A stretch of DNA of 64,000 nucleotides from CBDESN01 sp965242495 (GCA_965242495.1 OZ251446.1:2356001-2420000), one strand, 5' to 3'. Shown: positions 21,301 through 36,300, counted from the stretch's first letter. Notes: generated by a model from the letters alone, not told the origin. Translations and numbers: made by a program.

Positions 21301-24300
21301 AATCGAGGCGTCCGACAGCGACAGCGTGACGTTCGGCGCCGCGTCGTCGTCGTTCAGCGTCAGCGCCGCCCCGGTCACGTCCATGGTCGTGGAATCGGCG
21401 GCGGCCCGATCGTTCGCCACCGTCGCCGTCACCGTCGTCGTCCGCCCGGCCGCGCCCTGGTGGATGGCGTCGTCCACCGCGGTAATCGTCGCCGTGTCCG
21501 CGCTGGTGGTGTCGCCGGCGGCGATCACGATGGTCGCGTCCGAGCCCGGCGTGTAGAAGCCCGAGACCGCCGTCACCGTCACCGTCGTCGCCTCGTCCGA
21601 CGCGCGGTTCAGCGTCGCCCTCACCGTGGCCGTCCCGCCGTTCTCGGAGATCGACGCCGGCGACAGCGCCAGCGTCACGTCCGGCGCGTCGTCGTCGTCG
21701 GTCGTGGTCACCGACACGTCCACGTCCGGAACGCCGTCGTAGTCGGAGTTGCCGGCGCTCGACGTGTCCAGCCGCACGTCCCAGGTCACCGCGCCGTCGT
21801 CCACGTCGTCGTCCACCCCCGTCGCCGTCACCGTCTGGTTGACGTTCCAGTTTCCCGAGCTCCCCGCGGTGAAGGTCAGCGACGACGGCGACACGGCGCC
21901 CTCGCCGGTATCCCGGCTGGAGACCGTCACCGTCACCGACTGCGAAGACGCCGCGGCCAGGGCGGGATCCGTCACCAGCCTCACGGTGAAGGTCGCCGCG
22001 CCGCCCGCCTCCGTCGCCTGGCCCATCACCGCGCCCACGTCCAGGCCCAACTCGTCGTCCGCGTTGACGGCGTAGATGGTGGCGGCGGAAAGCGCGTCGT
22101 AGTTGGCGTCCGCGGTGTTGGCCGTGTCCACCGTCAGCGTGACCGTGTAGTTCTGGCTGCCGTCGGGCGCGCCGGGGCTGTCGTCCACCCCGGTCAGCGT
22201 CACCGTCTGCGCCGTGTTCCAGTTGGTCGAGGTGAAGGTCAGCGACGACGGCGACGCCGCGCCCTCGCCGGCGTTCAAACTCGCCACGTTTATCCTCACG
22301 TCCCCCGTCGGCTCGCTGGCCAGCGTCACATCGACCGTGGCCTGACTGCCGTCCTCCGACGTCCGCACCCGCGAGGCCGTGGTCGTCGCCGGATCCATCA
22401 CGATCCCCGCCGCGTCGTCGTCGGTGATGGTCAACGACGCCCCGGTCGCCGCCGCCGTCACGCCGTGGCCGTTGGCGGCCGTTCCCGTCACCGTCGCCGC
22501 GTTGTCCGCTGCGTCCACGTCGTTGTCCACGGCGGTGACGGTCGCCGTGTCCGTGGTGGTGGTGGCGCCCGCGGCGATGACGATGGTCCCGCCCGCCCCC
22601 GGGGCCACCGTGTAGACGTTCGCCTGCGCCGTCACCGTCACCGTGGTCGGCTGGCTCGACCTGCCCGACAGCGTCGCCGACACCGCCGCGGTCCCGCCGT
22701 TCTCCGGGATCGAGCCCGGGTTCACCGACAGCGCCGCGGTCGGCGTCGCGTCGTCGTCCTCCAGGGTCAGCGTCACGGCGGTGACGCTACCGGCGCCCTG
22801 GTCGTTCGTCACCGCCGCGGCCACCGTCGCCATCCGGTTCGGCTCGTCCACGTCGTTGTTCACCGCGGTGATCGTCACCGTGTCGGAGGCCGCCGTCGTG
22901 TCGCCGGCCGCGATCACGACATAGCCCGCCGCCCCCGAAGGAACCGTGAAGGACCCCGAAACCGCCGTCACCGTCACCGTCGTCGCCGCGCTGGAGGGGT
23001 GCGACAGCGCCGCCGACACCACCGACGTCCCGCCGTTCTCGGCAATCGAGGCGTCCGACAGGGAGAGCGTCGCCCCCGGCGCCGCGTCGTCGTCCGTAAT
23101 CGTCAGCGTCACCGGCGACGGATTGTTGGCGAGGCCGAGGCTGTCGGAGGACGCGCCGGAAACCGTCACCGACTTGTTCGGCGCGTCCGTGTCGTTGTTC
23201 GCCGCGGTGATCGTCACCACGCCCGAACTCGTCGTGGCGTTGGCCGCGAAGGTCAGCGTGTTGGCCGAACTCAGCGTGAAGTCCGTCGCCACCGCCGGCG
23301 AGACCGGCGCCGCCGCCGCCGTCACCGTCACCGCCACGGCGGAAATCCGGTCCAGCGTCGCCGTCACCGTAGCCGCGCCGCCGTTCTCCCCGATCGACGA
23401 CGACGACAGCGCCAGCGTCACCTGCGGCGCATCGTCGTCGGTCAGCGTAAGCGCGGCATTGGCCGGGTTCGCCACCCCGTTGCCGCCCGCAGCCGTCGCC
23501 GAGACCGTGACCTGCTTGCTGCCCGTCGCCGCCATGTTGTCGTTGGCCGTCACCGTCACCCGCCCGGCGCTGGCGGTGGCGCCGGCCGCGATGGTGAGCG
23601 TCGTTCCCGTCTGCGAGAAATCCCCCGAAACCGCGCCGGTTCCCGCCGCCGCCGACACCGTCAACGTCACCGCCGCGCTCGACTTGCCCGACAGCCGCGC
23701 GGTCACCGTCGAAACCCCGCCGGCCTCCGAAATCGACGCCGGGTTCAGAACCAGCGTCGCCGTCGGCAGCGTCTCGTCGTCGGTCAAGGTCAACGTGGCC
23801 CCGGTCACGCTCCCCACGCCCTGGCCGTTGCCCAGCGCCGCGGTCACCGTCGCCGTCCGGTCGGGCTCGTCGACGTCGTTGTCCACCGCCGCGATCGTCG
23901 CCGTGTCCGAAGCCGCCGCCGTGGCCCCGGCGGCAATCACGATGGTCGCGTCCGAACCCACCGTGTAGAAGCCCGAGACCGCCGTCACCGTCACCGTCGT
24001 CGCCGCGCTCGACGCCCGCGAGAGCGTCGCCGACACCGCCGACGTCCCGCCGTTCTCGGCGACGGTCGCCGGGTTCAGCGACAGCGTGGCGTTCGGCGCC
24101 GCGTCGTCGTCCCTGATCGTCAGCGCCGCGCCGGTCACGGCCATGGTCGTGGAATCGGCGGCGGCCCGGTCGTTCGCCACCGTCGCCGTCACCGTCGGCG
24201 TCCGGTCGGGCTCGTCGACGTCGTTGTCCACCGCCGCGATGGCCGCCGTGTCGGAGGCGGCCGCCGTATTCCCGGCGGCAATCACCACGGTCGCGTCCGA

Positions 24301-27300
24301 ACCCACCGTGTAGAAGCCCGAGACCGCCGTCACCGTCACCGTCGTCGCCGCGCCCGACGCGCGCGACAGCGTCGCCCGCACCGCGGCCGTATTGGCCGTC
24401 CCGCTCTCGTCGATGCTCGAAGGCGACAGCGACAGCGTCACCGCCGGCGGGCCGTCGTCGTCGGTGGTGGTCACCGACACGTCCACGTTCGCGAGCGCGT
24501 TGTAGTCGGCGTCGCCGCTGGCCGGGTCCAGCCGCACGTTCCAGGTGACGACGCCGTCGTCCACGTCGTCGTTCAGACCGGTCACCGTCACCGTCTGGTT
24601 CACGCTCCAGTTCGTCGTCCCGAAGGTGAGCGACGACGGCGACGCCCTGCCCTCGCCGGAGTCCAGACTGGAGACGGACACCGTCACCGCCTCGGTCGGC
24701 TGGGTCAGCAACTTCACCGGGAAGGTCGCCTGGCCGCCCGCCTCCGTCGCCTGGCCGGTCACCGTCCCCACGTCCAGCCCGAACTCGTCGTCGGCGTTGA
24801 CCGCGTAGACCGTGACCGCGGAGAGCGCGTCGTAATTGGCGTCCGCGGTGCTCGTCTGGTTCACCGTCAGGGTGACCTCGTAGGTCTGGCTGCCGTCGGC
24901 CGCGCCGGGGCTGTCGTCCACGCCGCTCAGGGTCACCGTCTGCGCGGCGCTCCAGTTCAGCGCCGTGAAGACCAGCGACGACAGCGACACCGCGCCCTGG
25001 GCCGTGTCCGAGCTCGCGACGTCGAGCACCACGTTCCCGGTCGGCTCGCTCTCCAGCGCCACCGTGAACGTCGCCCGGTCGCCCGACTCCGTGGTTCGCA
25101 GCCGCGACGTGCTCGACGTCGCGGGCGACACCGCGAACCCCGCCGCGTCGTCGTCGGTGATGGTCAGCGACGCCCCGGTCACGGACACCGTCTCCGTATC
25201 GGCCGCAGCCTGGTCGTTCGTGGCTGCGCCCGCCACCGTCACCATGTTGTCCACCGCGTCCACGTCGTTGTCCACCGCGTTGATCGTCGCCGTGTCCAAG
25301 GCGTTCGCGGTCTGCCCCGCGGCGATGACGATGGCGGCCCCCGCCCCCGAAGCCACCGTGTAGGCCCCCGCCACCGCGGTCACCGTCACCGTCGTCGCCG
25401 CGCTCGACGGGCGGTTCAGCGTCGCGCTCACCGCGGTCGTCCCGCCGTCCTCCGAAATCGAGGGCGCCGCCACCGACAGCGTCGCCGTCGGCGCCGCGTC
25501 GTCGTCCTCCAGCGTCAGCTCCGCCCCGGTCACCGCGCCCGCGCCCCGGTCATTGGCGAGCACGCCCGTCACCGTCGCCGTCCGGTTCGCCTCGTCCGTC
25601 GCGTTGTCCACCGCAGCGATCGTCGCCGTGTCCGAGGCGGCCGTCGTGTCCCCGGCGGCGATGACGATGGTGGCGTCCGAACCCACCGTGTAGGCCCCCG
25701 CCACCGCGGTCACGGTCACCGTCGTCGCCGCGGCCGACGCGCGGGAGAGCGCCGCGCTCACCGCCGACGTCCCGCCGTTCTCGGAAATCGAGGCGTCCGA
25801 CAGGGAGAGCGTCGCCCCCGGCGCCGCCTCGTCGTCGGTCAGGGCCAGCGCCGCCCCGGTCACCGCGCCCGCGCCCACGCCGTTCCCGACGGTCGCGGTC
25901 ACCGTCGTCGAACGCCCGGCCGCGCCCTGGTGGACGTCGTCGTCCACCGCATCCACCGTGGCGGTATCGGCGGCGTTCGCCGTCTGCCCCGCCGCGATCA
26001 CGATGGTCGCGTCCGAACCCGCGGCGTAGAAGCCGGAGACTCCGGTCACCGTCACCGTGGTCGGCTCGGCCGATACGCCGGAGAGGGTCGCGGTCACCGT
26101 GGCCTCGCCGCCGTTCTCGGAGATCGACGACGGCGACAGCGACAGCGTCACGTCCGGCGGATTCTCGTCGTCGGTGGTGGTCACCGACACGTCCTCGTTC
26201 GCGAGTCCGTTGTAGTCGGAGTCGCCGCTCGCCGGGTCGAGGCGCACCGTCCAGGCCACCGCGCCGTCGTGGACGTCGTCGTCCTGGCCGGTCACCGTCA
26301 CCGTCTGGTCGACGTTCCAGGTCCCCGAGCTCCCCGCCGTGAAGGTCAGCGTCGTCGAGGACGCCGGCGCACCGCCACCCGCGGACACCAGCCCCTCGCC
26401 GGTATCCCGGCTCGTCACCGTCACCGTCACCGCGGCCGACGGTTGGGTGAGCAGCGCCACCGTGAAGGTAGCCGTCCCGCCCGCCTCGGTCGCCTGGCCG
26501 GTCACCGCGCCCACGTCCAGGCCCAAATCGTCGTCGCGGTTGGCGGCGTATACGGTGACGGCCGAAAGCGCATCGTAGTTGGCGTCCGCGGTGCCGGTCT
26601 GGTTCACCGTCAGGGTGACCGCGTAGTCCTGGCTGCCGTCGGCCACACCGGGGCTGTCATTCACCCCGGTCAGGGTCACCGTCTGCGCGGTGCTCCAGGT
26701 CGTCGCCGTGAAGGTCAGCGACGACGGCGACACCACGCCTTCCGCCGTGTCCGAGCTCGCAATATCGAGCACCACGTCGCCCGTCGGCTCGGTGTCCAGC
26801 GTCACCGTGAAGGTCGCCCGACCGCCCGCCTCCGTCGTTTGCAGCCGCGACGACGTCGACGTCGCCGGCGCCACCGAGACCCCCGCGGTGTCGTCGTCGG
26901 AGAATTCGATCCCCACGCTCAGACTCGTGAGCGACAGGCCCTGATCGTTCACCAGCGTGGCGCGCAGCGATGCCGTCCGGGTGTCCGCGTCCACATCGTT
27001 GTCCACCGCGGTAATCACCGCCGTGTCCGAGGCGTTCGCCGTCTCGCCGGCGGCGATGACGATGGAGGCTCCCGCCCCCGAAGCCACCGTGTAGACCCCC
27101 GCGGACGCCGCCACCGTCAACGTGGTCGCCGCGCTGGACGGGTGCGAGAGGGTCAGGCTCACCGTGGCCGTCCCGCCGTTCTCGGAAATCGGCGACGACG
27201 GTGGCGATATCGACATGATCGGCGTCGGCGCGGCGTCGTCGTCCTCCAGCGTCAGCTCCGCCCCGGTCACCGCGCCCGCGCCCCGGTCATTGGCGAGCGT

Positions 27301-30300
27301 ACCGGTCACCGTCGCCGTCCGGTTCGCCTCGTCCGTCGCGTTGTCCACCGCAGCGATCGTCGCCGTGTCCGAGGCGGCCGTCGTGTCTCCGGCGGCGATG
27401 ACGATGGTCGCGTCCGAACCCACCGTGTAGGCCCCCGCCACCGCGGTCACCGTCACCGTCGTCGCCGCAGCCGACGCGCGGGAGAGCGTCGCGCTCACCG
27501 CCGACGTCCCGCCGTTCTCGGAAATCGAGGCGTCCGACAGGGAGAGCGTCGCCCCCGGCGCCGCCTCGTCGTCGGTCAGGGCCAGCGCCGCCCCGGTCAC
27601 CGCGCCCGCGCCCACGCCGTTCCCGACCGTCGCGGTCACCGTCGTCGAACGCCCGGCCGCGCCCTGGTGGACGTCGTCGTCCACCGCATCCACCGTGGCG
27701 GTATCGGCGGCGTTCGCCGTCTGCCCCGCCGGGATCACGATGGTCGCGTCCGAACCCGCGGCGTAGAAGCCGGAGACTCCGGTCACCGTCACCGTGGTCG
27801 GCTCGGCCGATACGCCGGAAAGGGTCGCGGTCACCGTGGCCTCGCCGCCGTTCTCCGAAATCGACGACGGCGACGCCGCCAGCGTCACCGTCGGCGCGTC
27901 GTCGTTGTCGTTCACGGTCGCGGTCACGGTCCCGTTCGCGAGGCCGGCGGCGCCGTAATCGGCATCGTCCGCGCTCTTCGGGTCCAGGGTGATGACGACC
28001 TCTTCGCCGTCGGCCTCGTCCACCGTGTCGTCCACCGCCATCACGGTCAACTGCCGCGGCTGGCGCCAGTCGTCCGGGGTGAAGACCAGGTCCTTCGAGC
28101 CGTCCGTGGGGCCCACGCCCACGCTCAGCCGCGCCTCGTCGGCGGCGCCGCTGGCGGCGGTCACGGTCACGGCCCCCGCCGGCTTGCTGGTCAGCCTCAC
28201 CGTGAACGCCTCGCCGGCCCCGCCCTCGGTCACCGTCACCGCCGTCTTCGACAGCACGAGCCCCGCCGCGTCCACGTTGGTCGTCCGCACGGTCTGCGGC
28301 CGCACGCTCGCCCCGCCGATGACGTGATAGGCGTCGGTCGCCTCGTCCGGGGTGTCCGGAAACAGGCGGATGGTGTAGTCGCCGTCGCCGTCCACCACGT
28401 CGTCGGCCACGCCGTGCAACGTCACCGTCTGCGCCGTCTCCCAGTTCGCCGGCGTGAAGGTCAGCCGGGTCGAGGCCGCCGCCGCGCCGGCGCCCGAAGA
28501 CACCAGCCCTTCGCCCGAATCGCTGCTCTTCACCGCCACCGTGACGTTCGTGGTCGGCTCGCTGTTCAGCTTCACGGTGAAGGTCTCGCCCGCCCCCTCG
28601 TCCACGCTGAGCCACACCGGGCAGGGCGCCCGGCGGCAGCGCGGGAAGGCCGGGTCGGTCACCAGGGCGGCGCGGTCGTCCTCCCAGATCAGCAGCTCCG
28701 CCACCGCGGTCGGGTTCCCTTGGGAATCCGTCGCCGCCGCCATCTGGCTCGCCGTCCCGGTCACGCTGGCCGAAAGCGTCACCTTCTTGCCGGCGACGGC
28801 GCTGTCCACGATGGAGTCGACGTCGTCGTCCACCGCCGTGATCGTCACCACGCCGGTGCTGGCGGTGGCGCCGGCCGCAATGGTCAGCTTCGTGTTGGCG
28901 GAAAGGGTGAAATCGTCCGCCGCCGCGTTGGTTCCCGGCGCCGCCTGAACCGTCACCGTCACCGCCGCCCCCGATGCGGCGCTGAGGCTGGCGGTCACCG
29001 TGGCCATGCGCTCGGCGGAGGGCGCCGCGGCCAGTTCCTTGATGGTGTTCGGCTGGCCCGAGATCGGGTCCGACAGCGCCAGCGACAGGGTCGGCGCGGG
29101 GTCGTCGTCGACGATGGTGAGCGTGGTGGCGGTCCGGTTCGGCGTCAGAGTCGCGCGGCCGGTCAGGTTGTGCAGGGTGACGACGAAGGTCTCGTCGTGC
29201 TCGTCCACCTCATCCCCTCTCCACGAGACCGAGAAGCATTGACGCTCGGTGCTGCGGGCCAGGCCGCCCGGGGCGTGGGGGAAGCCGATATCCTGCGACA
29301 CGATGGCGTTGTAGTCCGTCCCCGCGCTCGCCGTGCCGTCGCTGGTCGAGACCTTCGCGCCGATGGGGCCATAGCCGGTCGACTGGCTTATCACCGCGCA
29401 GGCACTGGCGGGCTGCTGGGAGCGCGTATCGCCCTCGGTCTCGCGCAGCGCCGTGTGCTGGAAGCCCAGCGTCGGCGGGTCGTCGTCGTCGGTGATGGTC
29501 CCGGTCCCGGTCGCGGTCGCCAGGGTCGCGTTCACCGCGCCGGAGAGGGTCAGCTTCACGGTCTCGTCCGGCTCGTTGATCTTGTCGGCGACCACCGCCG
29601 CGTCCAGGGGCTTGGCGGTCTCCCCGGCCGCGAAGGTCAGCATTCCCGTGGTCGCCGCGGTCGCGCCCCGCGCGATGCTCAGCATCAGCGCCCCCGACGA
29701 CAGGGTCGTATAGTCGTTCCCCGCCGACGCCGTGCCGGCCCCGGACCCGGTCACCACGTCGGCGAAGTTCACCTTCACCTCCCGCCCGCTGGCCGCCGAC
29801 AGCGTGACCTGGAACGAAAGCGCCGTCGTGGCGCTCTCGCCCGCGCTTCCCTCCGTCACCGTGGGCGAGGAGATCGACAGGGCCGGCGGCGCGTCGTCAT
29901 CGGCGATCGCCAGCGTCACGGCGGCCGGGTCGGAGATCTCCCGCACGCTGCTGTCCACCCGGCCCGTCACCGTCACCGCCCCGGCCGCCTCGTCCAGGGC
30001 GTCCTGCGCCGCGGTCACCGTCACCGCGCCAGCGCTGGCCGTCGAACCCGCCGCGACGGTGAGCGTGTTCGCAGCGCTCAGGGTGAAGTCCGCGCCGTCC
30101 GTGTCCGCCCCCGCGGACGCGGACACCGTGACCGTCACCGCCGCGGTGGAGGTCTTGTCGAGCGTCGCGGTCACCGTCGAAACGCCGCCCTCCGAAATCG
30201 ACGACGACGACAGCGCCAGCGTCACCCGCGGGGTGTCGTCGTCGGTGACGGTCAGCGTCACGTCCGCCGGGTCCGCCACTCCGTTGCCGCCCGCGGACGC

Positions 30301-33300
30301 GCCCGAAACCGTCACCTCCCTGGCCGGCGCCACCGCCCCGTTGTCCACCGCCGTCATCGTCACCAGACCCGTGCTGGCCGTGGCTCCGGCGGCGATGACC
30401 AGCGCCCGGTTGGGGCTCGGCGTCACGACGCCGGCCGGCGCCGCCGAAACCGTCACCGTCACCGCCGCGCTCGACTCGCCCGACAGCGTCGCGGTCACCG
30501 TGGATACGCCGCCGTTCTCCGCAATCGACGAGTCCGACAGCGCCAGCGTCACCGTCGGCGTCGGGTCGTCGTCGGCCAGCGTCAGGGTCGCGCCGCGCGG
30601 GTCCGCCACCCCGTTGCCGCCCGCGGCGGTCGCGGAGACCGTCACCGACTTGTCCGGCGAATCCACGCCGTTGCCGTTCGCGGTCACCGTCACCGCGCCG
30701 GCGCTGGCCGTCGAACCCGCCGCGATGGTGAGCGTCTTCGCCGCGCTCAACGCGAAGTCCGTCCCGGCCGCGCCCGCCCCCGGCGCGGCCGCCACCGTCA
30801 ACGTCACCGCTTCGCTCGACACGCCGGACAGCGTCGCGGTCACCGTCGCCACCCCGCCCGACTCCGAGATCGACGCCGGCGACAACGCCAGCGTCGCCGC
30901 CGGCGTCGGGTCGTCGTCGGCCAGCGCGAGGGTCACGGCGTCGGGGCCGGAGACCGTCGCCGAGCTGGCCGCCTGGCCCGAAACCTCGACCTGCTTGTTC
31001 GGCGAGTCGACGTCGTTGTCCACGGCCGTCACCGTCACCGCGCCCGTGCTCGCCGTGGCCCCCGCCGCGATGGTCAGCGTCGCCGGGTTCGACAGGCTGA
31101 AGTCGCCGTCCGCCGCGCCGGTCCCCGCCGCCGCGGACACCGTGACCGTCACCGCCGCGCCAGGGACGGCGCGGTTCAGCACCGCCGTCACCGTCGCCAC
31201 CCCGCCCGACTCCGAAATCGACGAAGACGACGACACCAGCGACACTTTCGGATCCCCGTCGTCATCGAAGATCGTCAGCGTCACGTCCGACGGGTTCGGC
31301 ACCCGGTTGTCGCCCGCCGCGGCCCCGGAAACCGTCACGCTTCGGTTCGCGGTCGCCGTCGTATCCCTGTTCGCCGCGGTAATCGTCACGTCTCCCGCGC
31401 TCGCCGTCGAACCCGCCGCGATGGTGAGCGTCTTCGCCGCGCTCAGCGTGAAGTCCGTCCCCGCGCCCGGCGCCGCCGAAACCGTGACGGTCACCGGATC
31501 GCTCGCCGCGCCCGACAGCGTCGCGGTCACCGTCGAAACCCCGCCGTCCTCCGAAATCGCCGACGGCGAGAGCGCCAGCGTCGCCGTGGGGGTCGCGTCG
31601 TCGTCGTTCACCCTGGCCGTCACGGTCACGGGGGCGAGCGCTTCATAAGGCGGCGCGCCCGCGCTCTCCGTCACCAGCGCCAAGGGGACGTCGCCGTCCG
31701 GCTCGTCCACCGCGTCGTCCACCGCCTTCACGGTCACCGTCTGCGCCGCGCTCCAGTCGCCGTTGGTGAAGGTCAGGGTCTGCGACGCCGCGAAGCTCGA
31801 TCCGCCTCCCGCGGCGACCTCCACTTGGCCGGCGTCTTCGTTCTTCTCCGTCTTCACCGTCACCGTCACGTCCGCCAGCGGACGCTTCGCCAACGCCACC
31901 GTGAACGACTCGCCGGCCCCGCCCTCGGCCACCGTCACCGCGGTCCTCGACAGCGCGAGCCCCGCCGCGTCCACGTTCGTGGTCCGCGCCTTCGCGGCGA
32001 CCGTAGCGGCGTTGCGGTAGGCGTCCGCGGATTCGCCGTCCGGGTCCAGGGTCAGGTCGTAGTCCACGTCGCCGTCCACCGTGTCGTCGATCACGCCGGT
32101 CAGCGTCACCGTCTGCGCCGCGTTCCAGTTCGAGGCGGTGAACGTCAGGGTCGTCGAGGCCGCCGGCGTCCCGGCGCCCGAGGACAGCGTCCCCTCGTCG
32201 GTATCGCCGCTCGCGGCCTTGACCGTCACGTTCCCCGTCGGCTCGGTCGCCAGCTTCACCGTGAAGGCCGCGGTCCCGCCCTCGGCGACGGTGAGCCACG
32301 GGTCGCTCGCGTTCGCCGGAAGCGCCGGGTCGAGCGTCAGGCCGGCGTCGTCGTCCTCGACGATGGCCAGGGCCGCATCCGCCGGGTGCGCCACTCCGAC
32401 GGCGGGGTCCGCGGCCCCGCTGGACGCGCCCGACACGATCACCCGCTTGCGCGCGGTGTTGTCGGCGACCGTCGAGTCGATGGCGTCGTCCACCGCCGTG
32501 ATCGTCACCGCGCCGACGCTGGCGGTCCGCCCCGCCGCCACCACCAGCGTCCTGTTGACGCTCAGCGCGAAGTCGTCCGCGGCGGCGTTGGCGCCCGCCG
32601 CCGCGGACACGGTGACGGTCACCGCCGCGTGCGAGGGATGGTTCAGGGCCGCCGTCACCGTCGCGCTCCGCTGGTCCGCCGCCGCATTCGAGTCCTCCTC
32701 GATGACCGTCCTCGACAGCGCCAGCGTCACCGTCGGCGGGTCGTCGTCGTCGGTGACGGCCAGCGTCTCTTCGGAGGGCGCGGCGACCCCGTGGGAATTG
32801 GACGCCGCCCCCGACACCTTCACCCGCTTGTCCGGCGAATCCACGTCGTTGTCCTTCGCCGTCACCGTGACCACGCCGGCGCTCGCCGTATCCCCCGCCG
32901 CGATGGTCAGGGTCGTCGCCGAACTCAGCATGAAGTCGTCGGCCACCGCGCCCGAGGCGGCCACCGCCGCCGCGGACACCGTGATCGTCGTGGCCGCGCT
33001 CGACGCCCCGCTCAACGTCGCGGTCACCGTCGACACCCCGCCCGCCTCCGAAATCGACGACGGTTCGAGCGCCAGGGTCGCCGCCGGCGTCGGGTCGTCG
33101 TCGGCGATGGTCAGGGTCACGTCCACGGGCTGCGCGATGGTCCGGTCGCTCGCCGCGGTTCCCGACACCTTCACCCGCTTGTCCGGCGCGTCCACGTCGT
33201 TGTCCGCCGCGGCGATCGTCACCGTCCCCGCGCTCACCGTCGAACCCGCCGCGACGACCAGGGTCCGGGCCGGACTCAGCGCGAAGTCGGCGTCCTCCGC

Positions 33301-36300
33301 GCCCGAGGCGGCCACCGCCGCCGCGGACACCGTGACGGTCACCGCCGCGCGCGCCGCCTCGCTCAACGTCGCGGTCACCGTCGCGACGTTGCCGGCGCCG
33401 CTCTCGTCGATGGCGGCGGGCGAGAGCGCCAGCACCACCTGGGGCACGCCGTCGTCGTCCGTGAGGGTGAGGGTCACGTCGTTCGGGGCCTCCACCCCGT
33501 TGCCGCCCGCGGCCGTTCCCGAGACGGTCACCTGCTTGCCCGGCCCCGCCGTCGCGTCGTCGGTCGCCACGATCGTCACCGTTCCCGCGCTCGCGGTCGT
33601 CCCCGCCGCGATGGTCAGGGTCCTCGCCGCGCTCAGCGCGAAGTCGTCCGCGTCCGCGTTGGTCCCCGCCGCGGCCGCCACCGTGATCGTCACCGCCTCG
33701 TCGGACTTGCCGGACAGGGTCGCGGTCACCGTCGCGATGCCGCCGTTCTCGGAGATCGGGTTCATCGACAGCGCCAGCGCCGCCTCCGGCAGCGTCTCGT
33801 CGTCGGTCAGGGTCAGGGTCGCGTCCGCGGGCGCCGCCACCACGCCGCGCCCGCCCGCGACCGCGGCGGAGACCGCCACCTTCCGGTCCTCGTCCGGCGC
33901 GTGCGCGTCGTTGTCCACCGCCGTGACGGTCACCGCGCCCGCGCTCGCGGTCGAACCCGCCGCGATGGTCAGGGTCGTCGCCGCGCTCAGCGCGAAGTCG
34001 GCGTCCTCCGCGTCCGACGACGACACCGCCGCCGCGGACACGGTGAGGATCACCGCGGCGCTCGACGGACCGGAGAGCGTCGCGGTCACCGTCGCCACCC
34101 CGCCCGATTCGGAAATCGACGCGGCCGACAGGGCCAGGGCCGCCGTCGGCGCGGCGTCGTCGTCGATCACCGTCGCGGTCACGGTCGCGTCCGCCAGGCC
34201 GTCGTACAGGCCGTCGCCCGTACTCGCCGGGTCCAGGGTGATCGCGACCGGCTCGCCGTCGGCCTCGTCCACGGCGTCGTCCACCGCCCGCACGGTCACC
34301 GTCTGCGCCGTGCTCCAGTCGCCGGCGGTGAAGGTCAGGGTCTGCGCGCCTGCGAAGCGCAAGGCCGCCCCGGCGCCGGTGGCGACCTGCGCGTCGCCGG
34401 CGTCCGCGCTCGTCGCGGTCACCGTCACGTCCGCTTTCGGCTTGCTGGCCAACTTCACCGTGAAGGCCGCGCCGGCCCCGCCCTCCGTCACCGTCACCGC
34501 GCTCGCCGACGCCACGATCCCCGCCACGTCGGCGTTCGTCGTCTTCACCGGCGCGCCGATCGTCGCCACCCCGTCATAGGCGTCCGTCCCGTCGCCCGCC
34601 GCGTCCGGGTCCAGCGTCACCCGGTAATCGCCGTCGCCGTCCACCACGTGGTCTTCCACCCCGGTCAGGGTCACGGTCTGCGCCGTGCTCCAGTTCGCCG
34701 CGGTGAAGGTCAGCGACTCCGGCGACACCGAGCCCTGGGCCGCGTCGGTGCTGGCGACCGCCACGGTCACGTCCTCCGTCGGTTCGCTGTCCAGCCGCAC
34801 CGTGAAGGCCGCGTCGTCGCCCTCGTCCACCACGAACCAGGGCCGGGCCGGATCGGTGGGAAACGCCGGGTCCACCGTCAGCCCGGCGTCGTCGTCCTCG
34901 ACGATCAGCAGATGCAGGACGCCCGCCGGATCCGCGATCCCGCCGCCCGCCGCGGTCCCGGACACCGCCACCCGCTTGCCCGCCACGGACGTATCGACCA
35001 CCGAGTCGACGTCGTCGTCCGCCGCGGCGACGGTCACCGCGCCGGCGCTCGTCGTCGAACCCGCCGCGAAGGTCAGCGTCGCCGCGCTCGACAGGGCGAA
35101 GTCGTCGGCCGCGGCGTTGGCGTCCGCCGCCGCCGACACGGTGATCGTCACCGCCGCGCTCGACTTGCCGGAGAGCGTCGCCGTCACCGCGGCCCGCCGC
35201 TCGCTCGCCGCCGCGTTCGGGTCCTCCTCGATGCTCGTCCGCGACAGCGCCAGCGTCACCGTCGGCGCCGCCTCGTCGTCGGTCAGGGTCAGGGTCGCCT
35301 CCGCCGGCGCCGCCACCCCGTTGCCGCCCGCCGCGGTCGCCGAGACGGTCACCGACTTGTCCGGCGAATCCGCGTCGTCGTCCGCCGCGGTGACGGTCAC
35401 CGCGCCGACGCTCGCCGTGGTCCCGGCCGCGATGGTCAGCGTATCGGCCGCGCTCAGCGCGAAGTCGCCGCCCGCCGCGCCCGTCCCCGGCGCCGCCGCG
35501 ACCGTCAGGGTCACCGCCGCGCTCGACTTGCCGGAGAGCGTCGCGGTCACCGTCGAGACCCCGCCGTTCTCCGAAATCGACGCCGGCGCGAGCTTCAGCG
35601 CCGCCGTCGGCAGCGTCTCGTCGTCGACGATGGTCCCGGTCCCCACCGCCGCCGTTCCCAGGGTCAGGCGCAGGGTGGACAACGGCGTAACGCCCAGCTT
35701 CACCGTCTCGTCGGGCTCGTGGACGCCGTCGCCCGTCACCGTCACCGGGACGGTCTTGCTCGTCTCCCCCGGCGCGAAGGTCAGCCGCCCGCCCGCCGGC
35801 GCGACGTAGTCCGTCCCCGCCGTCGCCGTGCCGCCCAGGTCCGTCCGCTCCGTCCAGTTCGCCACCACCTGCCGGCCGCTGGCTGCGTCCAGCGTCACCT
35901 CGAAGGAGAGCGTGGCCGTGGCGCCCGCGGCCCCCTCGGTCACGCTCGGCGAGGAGATCGACACCACCGGCGGGTTGTCGTCGTCCACGACGGTGAGGGT
36001 CACGGGGCGCGGGTCCGATACGTCGCCGCGGCTCGCCGCGGTTCCCGAGACGGTCACCGCCTGGTCCGGCTCGTCCACGGCGTCGCCCACCGCCGAGACG
36101 ACGACCACGCCGGCGCTCGTCCCCGTCGCCGACGCGAAGGTCAGGGTCGTCGCCGCGCCGAGCGCGAAGTCGCCCGCGTCCGCGCCCGTCCCCGGCGCCG
36201 TCGTCACCGTCACCGTCACCGGGTCGTTCATCACCGGGCTCAACACCGCGGTCACCGTCGCCACCCCGCCGGTCTCCGAAATCGACGACGGCGACAGCGA

